A DNA stretch of 64,000 bases from Edolisoma coerulescens. Taxonomy: Eukaryota; Chordata; Aves; Passeriformes; Campephagidae. The translations under genes were made by a program, and so were the position numbers. Where the stretch lies: positions 10,021 through 74,020 of the forward strand of contig VWZW01007698.1 of NCBI GenBank assembly GCA_013397115.1, written 5' to 3'. This document shows positions 34,843 to 45,245 of the stretch, in pieces (positions within the stretch are counted from its first letter, which is position 1; the number at the start of each line of letters is the position of its first letter). The notes under the pieces are model-generated. The model saw only the letters and a list, made by a program, of their open reading frames with translations, searched no databases and had not been told where the DNA came from.

Positions 34843-35304
34843 TCATGGCAACAGCTCCCTGCCCACACCTAGTGCTAGCCACGACTCCACTGCAGGTTCC
34901 TCTGCCTCCTCCGTTTCCATCTCAAGGAATGAAGCACCTTCCACTTCACCACAGAGTGCCCACATCAGCTCTTGACCAGCCCACTGCTGGTCAGTGATGC
35001 CTTGTGGTCGCTGAGCCCTCTGCACAGGCTGCACTGCCCCCACCATCTCAGAGCAGACATGGTGGATGCTGCCCAGGGCTTTGCTGTCAGGGAGATATCT
35101 GGGGAGCAGGAATGTTTGTAACATAGATGCCAGAATGGAGGGTGTCTTGGAAATGGGAGAAGGTTGTACCCATTTGCTGTGGGCATATTTATTCAATGCT
35201 GGTGTCTGGGCAGACCCAGGAGTGGGCCAGCAAAGGGTGCAGTTGTGGCCACTGACTGCCCTCACTAGGGCACCAACACCAGGGTTCTTTGTGCAGAAGT
35301 ACAT
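34843..35304 (-). CDS. Unidentified open frame, longest in the window
   Basis: The stop-free frame extends from 35367 to 34843, and the first ATG is at 35304, giving about 153 codons. Composition looks natural, with HHVCSEMVGAVQPVQRAQRP near the middle and an acidic stretch METEEAEEP near the end. I recognise no family. There are no clear splice signals, Kozak context or poly-A site. It lies in a G+C-richer block where long chance frames are more likely, and opposite-strand frames overlap it. A decayed gene or a lineage-specific exon cannot be excluded. Confidence 0.15.
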   Translation of the reverse strand: MYFCTKNPGVGALVRAVSGHNCTLCWPTPGSAQTPALNKYAHSKWVQPSPISKTPSILASMLQTFLLPRYLPDSKALGSIHHVCSEMVGAVQPVQRAQRPQGITDQQWAGQELMWALCGEVEGASFLEMETEEAEEPAVESWLALGVGRELLP

Positions 35305-35369
35305 CTCATCCCAGTGGAGAGTCTGGGTGCTATGCTGTGCTCCAAGAGAAGCCCAAAATCCTGGCAAGT

Positions 35370-36470
35370 GATTTTTTTTTTGTCCTAATTACTGTTGAAA
35401 GATTTCTCCTCCTGCCATCTAAGGCCATGATTCCTTTTTTCCTTCCCAGGCAGGTAGAGGAGGTACCACCCCTCTCCCTTCACCTCCTTGGCATGTCAGG
35501 TCCAGTGGGCTCTACTCGGGTTGTTCTGGCCAGCCAGTGTCAGTGGCTGGAGATGGAGAGACATTGGGAGCAGGAGGAGAAGCTGGGCTTTCTGAGCACC
35601 AGATGAATATTGCTCCAGAGCTGATCCCTGTCAGGAAGCGTGTGTGCCCTGCTGTGCTAGCTGCATCCATCTTCCTTGCACTTGAAAGACAGCAGTCCAT
35701 CTGACAGGGATGCTGGCCATGCAAGCCTGCTCTCCAGTGCCTGATCCTTTGATTTGTTTTCAAGTCAGGCTGTCAGCTGAAGAGATGACAGATGGCCCAC
35801 AGTGCAGACCTCTGTGTTTGCTGCCCAGTATTATGAAGCATCTAAATCCAGCAAAAAGTCTGAGTTTTCTCCTTTTCTCTCCCTTACCAGCCAGAGGGAG
35901 GAGGATACTCCTCATACCTGCCCCTGTTCTCAAGGCAGATGCTGCAGGTGGTGTTGATGAAGCAGGAGATCTGTGACCAATCCAGCATCAAAAGTAGACC
36001 ACCCAGGAATGGCCCCAAAAGAGGCTGCCTGTGATGCTGCAGGCCAGGATTCTGGCTAAAGACCATGGAAGCTGAGGAGGATAAGAGGTTTTGTAGGGTC
36101 TCAGTACCCAGAGGCAGGGTACAATGTCACAGCCAAACATCTGATGAGATTAGCAGAGTGGGCTCAGCCATGACCAGTTACAGCAGATCAGCCATTCAGG
36201 TCTCATTCTGCCTGGAACCCCTTGTGGAGGTCTGAAATTTACCCTGACACTGCGTCACAGTCTGTATTCTTCACACTGTCACTCTGGCTCCTTTCAGACA
36301 GGGAGGGAGACACAGCAAAGGCAAACTCCTTCCCTCTCCTGCACTTTTTCTTCACAGGGAACTGCCAAAAGTGGAGGGAACATGAATTCCCACCACACCA
36401 GAATGCCACTTTTCCATTCGCCAAAATGGAGGTTCATGCTGCCCTGGGGGTCAGACTGCCTTAAGCACAT
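35370..36470. other. G+C-richer continuation, unassigned
   Basis: No gene is recognised. A run of ten T at 35371-35380 marks the left edge. Frames of 80-105 codons on both strands overlap each other. Confidence 0.4.
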
Positions 36471-37344
36471 AAAAAAAATTGCTAATGCTATTTCCCCAGC
36501 TAGACTGTGAAATAACCTTCTTTTTTGGCTATTCATGGACTCCAATGATCAGCCTTGCTTTCCTGTCTAGAGCAGCAGAATTTGCAAGGCTCCTTGGAGA
36601 TAAGGCAAGGTACAAGCAAAAAATCAAACATCTGCTGCAGACTTCTGCAACAAGAGAGTACTGAGAATGAAGAAAGAACAAACTGAAGAGGGAAATCATA
36701 CATATAAATGAGGCAGAAGATCTTGGACATCTGGAGGTAGTGACGTCTGAACACAAGGAGGAAAAAGTGAGCTGAAAGGGATCAGCAAAACAACCAAGGA
36801 CTTAACTGTAGGAGGGCTGAAGTCTGGCTCTAAAGCAGAACAGCAGGTGCAATGTATATATTATGCCGTGACAAGGTTAATTCATCAAAAAATCTTTGCT
36901 AATTGGATTTGGCACAATGATTTTGTAATAGAACCGGGCATTGTATCTTGTGAGGCAAAACATTCTTAATGCAATAGTAATAAGTCTTAAAGCTGAACTC
37001 TGAACTTGGTCAAATAAACACAAATAAGGGAGAATGAAATGTAGCTCTTACTAACAATATCAGCACAATGAAAATCTAAATATTAGCACATCTTATAGCA
37101 AGTACACAAATGAAAATCATCTGTTGGTTCTAATTATGCCGCCAGAACACCTGTCTGCAATAGACAACTTTTAATCTTCTTGAAGATTATATCTACTTAG
37201 CGTGTCCCAAAAGCGATAGCATCTCAAGACTGATAAGAAGTAAAAACATGATTTTACAATAATTGCAAAACACGTTAGGCCCTTTCTTGTGCATGAGCCA
37301 TTTGTACCAGCATTTACACCTTTCTCTTCCACAGGAGGAGCAGT
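36471..37344. other. AT-rich high-complexity DNA, candidate conserved non-coding sequence
   Basis: No gene is recognised. From about 36850 to 37200 the sequence is AT-rich, not repetitive, and contains homeobox-like TAAT cores such as GCTAATTGGATT and TTCTAATTATGCC. That resembles vertebrate enhancers, but composition alone proves nothing. Confidence 0.3.
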
Positions 37345-38035
37345 CTGAGCCTTTCAGGCTTTTGAAAGCTTCACAGTCTTGTGGATTTGGAGGTCAGGGA
37401 CAGCCTTAGGTGCCATGACCATGAGATGGTGGAGTTCAGGGTTGTGAGAGGAGAGAACAAGACAAATTACTGAATAACAGCCCTTGGCTTCAAGCTCAAG
37501 AATCGTTCATCCTGACGTGCAGAAATTCAAGGAAAAGTAGCCAGCAGCTTTCATGGAGTTTCTGACTGAAACGGAGACATAGTACAAGGAGTTCCTGATG
37601 GAAGTCACATCTAAAAATTAGTGCGGAAGAGGTGGAAGCAGGGAGATAACAACCAGAAGAGACAGTCTGAGCCTACAAGGGTGGGGTTGGGAAAGCCAAA
37701 GCCCATCTAACATTGAATCTGGCAAGGGACATGTAGGAAAACAAGGAGAGCTTCTACTGATGTATGTAGGAAAACAGGGCCCAGCGCTGCATGGGGCAAG
37801 TCAGGAAAGAACAAAGCGCTCAATGCATCTTGGCTCAGATTTTACCAGCCAGACCAGCCTTCAGGAGGGCACCAGGCCTCTGGGAGCAGTGCAAGAGTCT
37901 AGGGCAGGAAAGATTTCACCATCATTTGTTATTACATTAGGGAATGCTTAAAGAAACTGAACAGATATGAGTCCATGTGACCAGATGGGATGCACCCACA
38001 AGTGCTGAGGTTGCTAGCTCAAGGAATACCCTTAT
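37345..38035 (+). mobile_element. CR1 LINE, end of endonuclease to start of reverse transcriptase, 3' end missing
   Basis: The left part has ATGACCATGAGATGGTGGAG and TTCAGGGTTGTGAGAGG from the end of the CR1 endonuclease. The middle follows the endonuclease-RT linker (GAAAGCCAAAGCCC, ATCTGGCAAGGGACATGTAG). The right end (GATGGGATGCACCCACAAGT, then GCTGAGG) is the first part of the RT domain. There it stops, with no RT core and no 3' tail. Small indels break the frame throughout. Loss of the 3' end is unusual for CR1 and implies later deletion or rearrangement. Confidence 0.85.
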
Positions 38036-40199
38036 GACCTTATAATAACCTTATCCCCTGGTCAGATAAAGATATGCTGCTTGCTTTGCCTTACAGTTAA
38101 GACCATCAGAGGCTGCTATAATTTATTTACATGAAAAAGTAAAGTGCTACAGTTCTCAGATCAAAAGCATCTGAAATATCAGGTAGAAATGCAGACTTCT
38201 GCAGAAAATCAATGCATTGATTTGCTTGGATTTTTTTGTTAAACAAAGACAAGGAGAGAGCAGAGAAAGAGATAAAGGTAAAATGAAGGCCCAAGCACGA
38301 AATCAGATATTTGTTTTGGAGCAAGGAAGCCAGAAGCACTAAAACAAAAGAAAAAAGGAGCAGTCTTTGCAGCAGACATATATGGAAATTCAATTTAATT
38401 GAAGATACAGTAATTTCTTTTCCAATCTGGTGGTGTAGTGATGGCTTGATCAAAATAGTGCAATCGACATTGCATAGGGTGATGGCATTTTAATTTCCAC
38501 ATAGCTCATCAGACAGACACATTTGTTGGTTTTATTCCTGCTTTTTATAGCCATCCATGACCATTTGCACATCTGGTCATCAATCTTTTAAAAGATTTAA
38601 CACACCACAGAAAATTGCCCACATTTCAATTTTCATCAGATTTGCAAAAAGAAATATGTTCCATTAATAGAAGAAAAAAATTAGCAAACCCCAAAACTAC
38701 ATAAGGCTCAAATTGCTTGCTCATGTGCAGCAATTTCTCAAGGCCATTGTCTTATTTAGGGGAATACTACTACTACAGTAAATATTATGTGCATCTATGA
38801 TGTCTGAAACACATAAATTAATATTTATCACTATGTTTAATAGAAGGGCTTGACTTTGTGGTTCTTTTCTAGGAAGGAGTGAAAACGGATCTTTTTTTAA
38901 GGACAAATATTTGAGAAAAAACATTTTGACTGAAAAGATTTTAAAAATAATTTTTAAAAGAAATTTATTTTTAAAATACCTACAAGCATCCGGTCAACAT
39001 GGGTAAAGAAGGGCAGAGGCAGAGAGAAGTGATTAAGAAATGACTGGAACTGCTGGCTCTTGCCATGCAAAATCAGGACAGGTGAGATTTACTAGAAATA
39101 AAAAAGCGAATAAATATGAGAGGAAAAAATCGAATGTAGAAAAACAATGGAAATTAATCGTAGGATCTGCAGGTAATGACACATATTTGGAGATAAAAAG
39201 GCAGCACAAAATCATCAAGAAAAGCATCAAGAGAGTCAAAAAATTGACATCTCTTGTGAGTGACACATTGAGAAAATTTGTTCCTTATACCAGGGATCCT
39301 GAGGAGATTATAATGGCAGTATCAATGCTTCTTTATAGCTAGAGTTGTTTCTTCTATAAAAAATCCAACTTTCACCAATCAATACATTCTAGAACTTGTA
39401 AATTATATTAAAATGTTTTCCTTTTCAAGAAAAAGGAAATAAAGATCTGTAAAAATGCACTGAAAATCATATCTTCATTGTTTTTAAAACTTAGCCTGCT
39501 TTGTGGGGAGAAATGTATTGGTAACAGGCTTTGTCTTCCACTGTCATAAATCAATCAGAGTTCCACTGGAGCCAGGCCTCATTCATGTGGTAACACCTCT
39601 ACAGATTTATTTAAGCCATCCCTAATGTGTGCAGCTCAGTAGGTTTCAGTCTGTACTGAAGGGCTTGTTTTTAAAGAATGCACTTTGAACTTCTGTTTTG
39701 ATTACTGACATACTTAATTCATATGGTGGTTTTGCAGAATCAGAGATTTCATCTCAACATTATGAGACCTATAAGGGCAAGAGGGCAAAGTCAGTCAACA
39801 CTTACTTTTTTCAATCAAAAAATTGTTTAGTTTTTTCTATTGAGGCTGTGGGCTTATCATAGAAACGCAGTTCTTTCCTGAATTTCACTTCACCTGTCTC
39901 TTTGATTTGCCTATTCTTCATGTTCTAATAGTTCAAAAGACAGATACAATGCATCTTTAGATCTCTGCAGCATAACCAAAATATAGTCAGGATCATAGAG
40001 ACACCACTACAAAAAAAAAGAGCCTAGAAAATAACTATTTAATTCTAATGCAAGACAGCCTCTAAGTGACTGACGCAAGACAAAAATTGACAAAAGTAAC
40101 TGAACGTAGAACTCTGTCTGGAATAGATGAGAGTTTAGATGCTTTAATTTTTTGGTTTAAGGTAGGTTTTTTTGCAAAAGGCTAGGACTTTCACAAAAA
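38036..40199. other. AT-rich DNA, no gene seen
   Basis: A 100-codon lysine-rich plus-strand frame (39040-39342) is not recognised and has no promoter or splice context that I can see. The stretch at 38500-38720 is AT-rich and complex, otherwise unremarkable. Confidence 0.45.
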
Positions 40200-40200
40200 A

Positions 40201-40771
40201 TCATAGTGCCTGTATCAGCAGAATAGTAGAAATGCATGAGAGTCCATGAAGGACCAACATGGGAGAAGGATTATTCTGAAGGCCTGGAGCCCATGGGAAT
40301 GACTCATGCTTGAGCAGTTTGTGAAGGACCACAGCCCTCGAAGGACCCAGATGGGATCTAGGGAACAGAACAATGAGAAAGGACCAGCAGATAGGAGCTC
40401 TTTTAGACTGAGGCAAGTCCCATTCCCCATCTTCTTGTTCCACTTTGGGAAGAGGGCTCAGGCTTGGAGGAGTGAAGCTGAGCCTGGGAAAGGGGAGAGG
40501 AAGGGTGCTGTTGTACTGTTTCTCCTTTTACTTCCCACTACCAAATCAGTAATTACATATGTATTCTGACTGCCCAGAAATTAGACTAATTTCCCACAAA
40601 TTGAATCTGGTCTGCCCAAGATGATAATTACTAAGTGGTCTCCTTGTCTTCCCCACCCACAAGATTTCTCATTCCTCTTCTTCTCATTTGCCTCCACTCT
40701 CCCTTCCATTGTAAGCAGAGTGAGTGGCTGGGTGGGAATTTGGCTGTCAGCCAAGGGTAACACCCCATACA
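40201..40771 (+). mobile_element. ERVL-type LTR remnant, plus strand
   Basis: Repeated words GAAGGACC, GAGCAGTTTGTGAAGGACCA and CGAAGGACCCAGATGGGATC, then TTGAATCTGGTCTGCCCAAG, then the end GTCAGCCAAGGGTAACACC, match the 3' part of a common avian ERVL-type LTR. The right boundary is at ATACA, 40771. The U3 start typical of the family is not present, so the copy is 5'-truncated or strongly diverged. No target duplication was found. The family assignment is from memory of avian repeats, not a search. Confidence 0.65.
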
Positions 40772-41265
40772 CTGCTTTCACAAGCCTTCAAGCTAGAAAG
40801 GTGTTCCTTCAGGAAAAAAATAATGTCAAGGAAGCTATTGAATTTATAAGAAATATTTCCAAGCAATACAACAGTAAAAAAAAAAATATCGCTAATTTTT
40901 AAACTTGTAAAATGATAAAAAACCTGAAAAGGGATTTCCCATACCTTTAAATTAATCTGGCATGATCTTCTCTTGTTTCTCAGGAATTTATGCTAATGCT
41001 GGTTTGTGATTGGATTAAAAAGGAGCCAGTTTTAAGAGAAAAGTCAATTTATTGAAATTCAGTCACAGATTTTCCTTACAGCTCTTAGCTAAGAAACTCT
41101 GGTTTAATATAATTGAAGAAACCTTTTGTGATTTTCCTAAACAAACAAACAAAACCCAGAAAACATTTAGAAAATAAAGGAGAGAGTACTTCTTTGTGCA
41201 GCTCTTAAAAATATATTTTTCACCAAACTCAGACATTGTTCTTTTGTGTCATCTTCAATATTTTG
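40772..41265. other. AT-rich DNA, no gene seen
   Basis: AT-rich sequence with short A runs and nothing recognisable. It ends at the assembly gap. Confidence 0.5.
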
Positions 41266-41302
41266 NNNNNNNNNNNNNNNNNNNNNNNNNNNNNNNNNNN
41301 NN
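41266..41302. other. Assembly gap (37 N)
   Basis: There are 37 unknown bases. The true length may differ. Apparent open frames crossing it are meaningless. Confidence 0.99.
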
Positions 41303-41341
41303 GGCGGTGTGGGGGTGGGAGCGCGGGGTGGGGGGGGGGGT
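41303..41341. repeat. G-rich tract at the gap edge
   Basis: Nearly all G, including GGGGGTGGGAG and a run of more than ten G. It probably explains the gap, and it has the spacing of G runs needed for a G-quadruplex (inference). Confidence 0.8.
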
Positions 41342-42549
41342 TGTTGCATGAACAACCTGATGGAAATCAAGGATTGTTTTGTGCAACTACAAAATGTGAT
41401 CAGTAATTCAAAACCCATGTCCTTGTTTCAGTCTTCAAGATAGTTCAATGCGCTGAAGACAATAGTATTTCTTTTTTTTTATTCTAATAAATGCTGATCT
41501 GGGGCTAGGGTCTGTGTTAAAATTGTTTCTTGTTTGAACATGTGAAAAATTAGTCTTCTTTCCCTCAGAGGGAGTGGAACAAATTCTACATTTTATTTTT
41601 CTGATGTTATGTCAAGAACAAAAGGCATATGTAATTGTTTGTGTAGAAGTTTTTGCTTTCCCCAGCAACAATTTCAGCACTGCAAATGCAATCCAGCACC
41701 TCTGACTGTAAACACAGAAATCCATTAGACTTTGCTGGGAGATGAACTCAGTCCTAACTGCCAAACATTGGTATTTAATGAGATGGTCTCTGCTGTGTAT
41801 GTGAATATAAAGGAGCTTATTGACTCTTGTTGTGAACCAATGTTTTTAGGTGAGGGGCACAGGGAAAGGCTCTATGGTTTTGCTGAAGGTAAGAGAAAAT
41901 ATAAAAGTATTTCTTTGAAGCTTTATTACAGCTTTTTATGTTTGTGTTAGTCCCAGGGAACTCATGTTAAGCAAAGGAGAAATTCTTGGGTATCCTTCCT
42001 ATTGAAAACATTATGTTCCTTTCAGCTATAACACTGAAAATGTGCCTTCTATATCACAAAGGGAGATGAAAGGATATTTTAATAAAAGGATGACCCTCTC
42101 AGTAAAAATGCCTATTTTCCCCATGTGCAGCACGCAACACCTCCTGTCTCCCTATAAAACAAATGATTGATTCTGAATCACTTTGTATGGCAGAGTTACC
42201 TTGGGAACAGAATCGTGTGCCAGCTGTGTCACAGCCATCACTCAGCAATTAGCTGAACTGGTCCTCAAGCAGAAACAATGTCGCTTTATCTCACAGGTCA
42301 AAGATTTCAGGTCAAAAGAACACAGCTCTGTATTTAATTTTGTATATCTAAGTCAGTCTGCAAAACGCTGCAAAGAGACTTATGGGGAAAACTAAGAGGA
42401 GATCTTATTCTGTTGCACAGAGATTTAATAAACTGAAACTGGCCAAAATTAAATATTGCACTGGTTCTCTGAAAAATATATTTCTCTTTCAATATTGAGG
42501 CAACAGACCTTCCCATAAAATGTTACCCAACTGCTAGATGAATCGTGTG
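41342..42549. other. AT-rich DNA, no gene seen
   Basis: No gene is recognised; open frames are at most 72 codons. Confidence 0.5.
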
Positions 42550-42619
42550 ATAATCATGATAATCGTAGTGTTCATGACCTTAGAGGTCCTTTCCAACCTA
42601 AATGATTCTATGATTCCAT
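42550..42619 (+). mobile_element. CR1 LINE 3' tip
   Basis: GAGGTCCTTTCCAACCTAAA followed by TGATTCTATGATTCCAT is the extreme CR1 3' end, about 70 bases long. Confidence 0.9.
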
Positions 42620-45084
42620 AAAATGCAGTCATATTCTTATAACATAAGATAAAGAAAAAAGGTTTGCTTAATTCTCGAGTATTCTGTATTTTGAAAAAAA
42701 AATTAAAATGCTAATTTAATCAATTCAGGATGCTTTATTAGTGAAACTAGTACTGCTAAGACAGCTCAAGTGGTGACTTCACAAGATGATATTTGCTGTA
42801 GTGACCTCAAACTTCCGAAAGCACTGGTTTTGCTCATTTGCTCATAAAACCAGCCTGAATAGTGGGACCCCAGTTCCCTAGTAAAGAATTCTATTTTACT
42901 GAAGGCTTACAGGTCTACAGTAATTCTTTGAGATTATACCTTCCCTTATGAACCTTGATGCCTTGGCATGGCTACAGAATAAGAGTGCAGGATGTGCAGG
43001 TGCAATGAATTTTTTTCAGCCCTATCCATTCCTTCTCTCTTTCACACACCGGGGCAGCAGTGAGAGGAGCAATCAGTTGAATTTTTCAGGAAAAAAAAAA
43101 AAGGCAGCATCATGGCAGCCCTAATGGTAATACCACCCAGACTATTATGAGTGACAGCTCGCAGCAAGTTCAGTCTGGAGCCCTGGCCTGAGCTTGCTCT
43201 TTGAAATAGTTTTACACTATTTCAATAGTTTTCTTTAAAATAGTAGGAAAAGTTTTGCTAGAAGTGGACTCTTGAGGTCTAGCACAGTCCCCTGACCCAA
43301 GCAGACCCCAGTTGCTAGCTCTTGTCCTTTTACTTTCGTAGCACATCCTCCCCACCATTGTAGTTTTTTGCAAGTGACAAAAGGGCTCAATAAAGGTGAT
43401 GCAGGGCAGAGTGGAGATGGGTACAAAACATAATGGATACAAAAATAGGTAACCAGCAAGTTTTAATCATTCACCAACCTTAATGACAGAAGAGTGGAGT
43501 GTGTGAAAACCAACTAATCAGCTGCATTTCTAGCAACCTTCTAACAGGTGTGTGGCAGCCACCCATGGGGAGCACGGCTTCTTTATTCTCTAGCTCCAGC
43601 TTCCCAAGTTCAAGCGATGGCCTAGGAATGTGCAGTCACTGCCAGAGGTCACACTCTGCTTTACAATCACCACTGATAGTTCCTTGCAGTGCAGATATAT
43701 CACACTTGAGACAGGATTTTGTCTGAATGGATGGATTATGTTGAATGAGGAAACTAGTCACCTAGGGAATTTTATACTATTTTACAGGGGCTTCTGGAGG
43801 GATGGGAAATATCAAAGAGACTTTTCCATGTGGAAAAGGAACAATCATTCATTGATCCTTTAAAATGAGAGTATTATGAAAAAGGTGATTTTTTTTAATA
43901 GTGAGCTGCAGAGCAGCATTGCAGTGATCTTTATCAGATTTAACCTGTAATACTATCCTCTGTCTTTCTAAATACCTCTGGATTTGTATGTTTGGGTGCC
44001 TAAAAAATATTCACACATAAGATGGTATCCACAATCTGCTGATTGATAGAAAATATTGCCTATTATTTATAGAGGAGGAAGTAAATCATCTATTGCTAGA
44101 GAAAACTGACAACTAGTCAAGGCTGTAAGGGATGGGTTAGGAAAGGATTGATACTAAGAGTAGCAAAAGTTACAGTGAAGTATTCCTCTAAAGGAAAACC
44201 TTCCAATTAAGATAAAGGCACAATTTTTGTGTTATTCTAACATGAAATAGTTAATATTGCTGTTAAAATCCTGGACATTTTGAAATATCTGGCAGAGATG
44301 AAAGAAGTAACATGTAGAGGTAAATTTTTGTCTTTGATGACCTGTCATGAAATGTATTGAGTACCAGCTGCTGTGAATTTAATTTCAAAGTTGTTTTTGA
44401 CAGCTTGTTCCAATTATATCCTTATTGAAAGGCTAGATTTTTGGTAGATTGACAAGTTTCCTTTTTATTTTTACCTTCTAATGAGCAAAACAATCTGTTA
44501 CAGTATATTGATCCAGCTTATTTATTTCTGGATATTTAAAATATGGTCTGTTCTCCTTCTCTTCAGATACTTTTACCACCTGCAGTACAGTGAAAAATAT
44601 ACTTGATTTTTCAAAAATAGGTGGGGGGAAAGGTCACTTTAAAGGAATTAGTGCTTTTTCTGTGAAATGAAACTATTTTAAGAACTGTGGGCTTGTATTA
44701 CTTAAAGGGAGGATTAAAGTATCTGAATATGCATTGACATAGGCACACTAAAGGTCATTAGCCCCCTCCAGAAACACAATAGACCATATAGCCTACTTAA
44801 ATGGCGTGGATTATGACTAATATTTAGATACTATCAACATCTGTTGGCCTGGTTCTGAGCAGTGCATGAAGACCTGATTGAGGATATCGCTGTTGCGGAG
44901 TCATGCTGTGAGAGTGATAGTAACATATGCAGAATGTGGGAGCAACAGAGTCCCTGCATCCATTCAGTTTCAAGAGGGACACCATCAACACAAGAGTTTC
45001 TCAAAGGATGGGAGACAACAGCCACAACTAGTGGCAGGGGACATTTTGAATGGGGCAGAGAAATTTTTACTAAAGCATGTTTAA
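42620..45084. other. AT-rich DNA, no gene seen
   Basis: No gene is recognised. A small hairpin, GAAATAG then 7 bases then CTATTTC, is at 43203-43223. Complementary frames at 44834-45143 are not recognised and partly run into the CR1 remnant that follows. Confidence 0.45.
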
Positions 45085-45245
45085 ACACTGCCCAGAGAAG
45101 TGACAGAATCACTATCCTTGGAAGTTTTTTAAATTGTCCTTGAATGAAGCCTTGGCCAACCTGATCCAGCTCTGTAGTTAGTTCCGCTTGGAGCAGGTGA
45201 CTAGAAGATGAGCTTCCAGCCTAAACCCTTCTCTGAGTCTACGAT
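45085..45245 (+). mobile_element. CR1 LINE 3' part, diverged
   Basis: CACTGCCCAGAGAAGTGACA, ATCACTATCCTTGGAAG and GCCAACCTGATCCAGC follow the CR1 3' end, with many substitutions and no intact terminal repeat. The true left edge may be further left. Confidence 0.6.

Noticed and set aside
41167..41443. Open frames on both strands across the N gap
   Set aside because: They are open only because unknown bases are counted as non-stop.
43596..43622. CCCAAGTTCAAGCGATGG looks like another Alu piece
   Set aside because: The similarity is too short, neighbouring Alu sequence is absent, and the two Alu-like words lie 10 kb apart.
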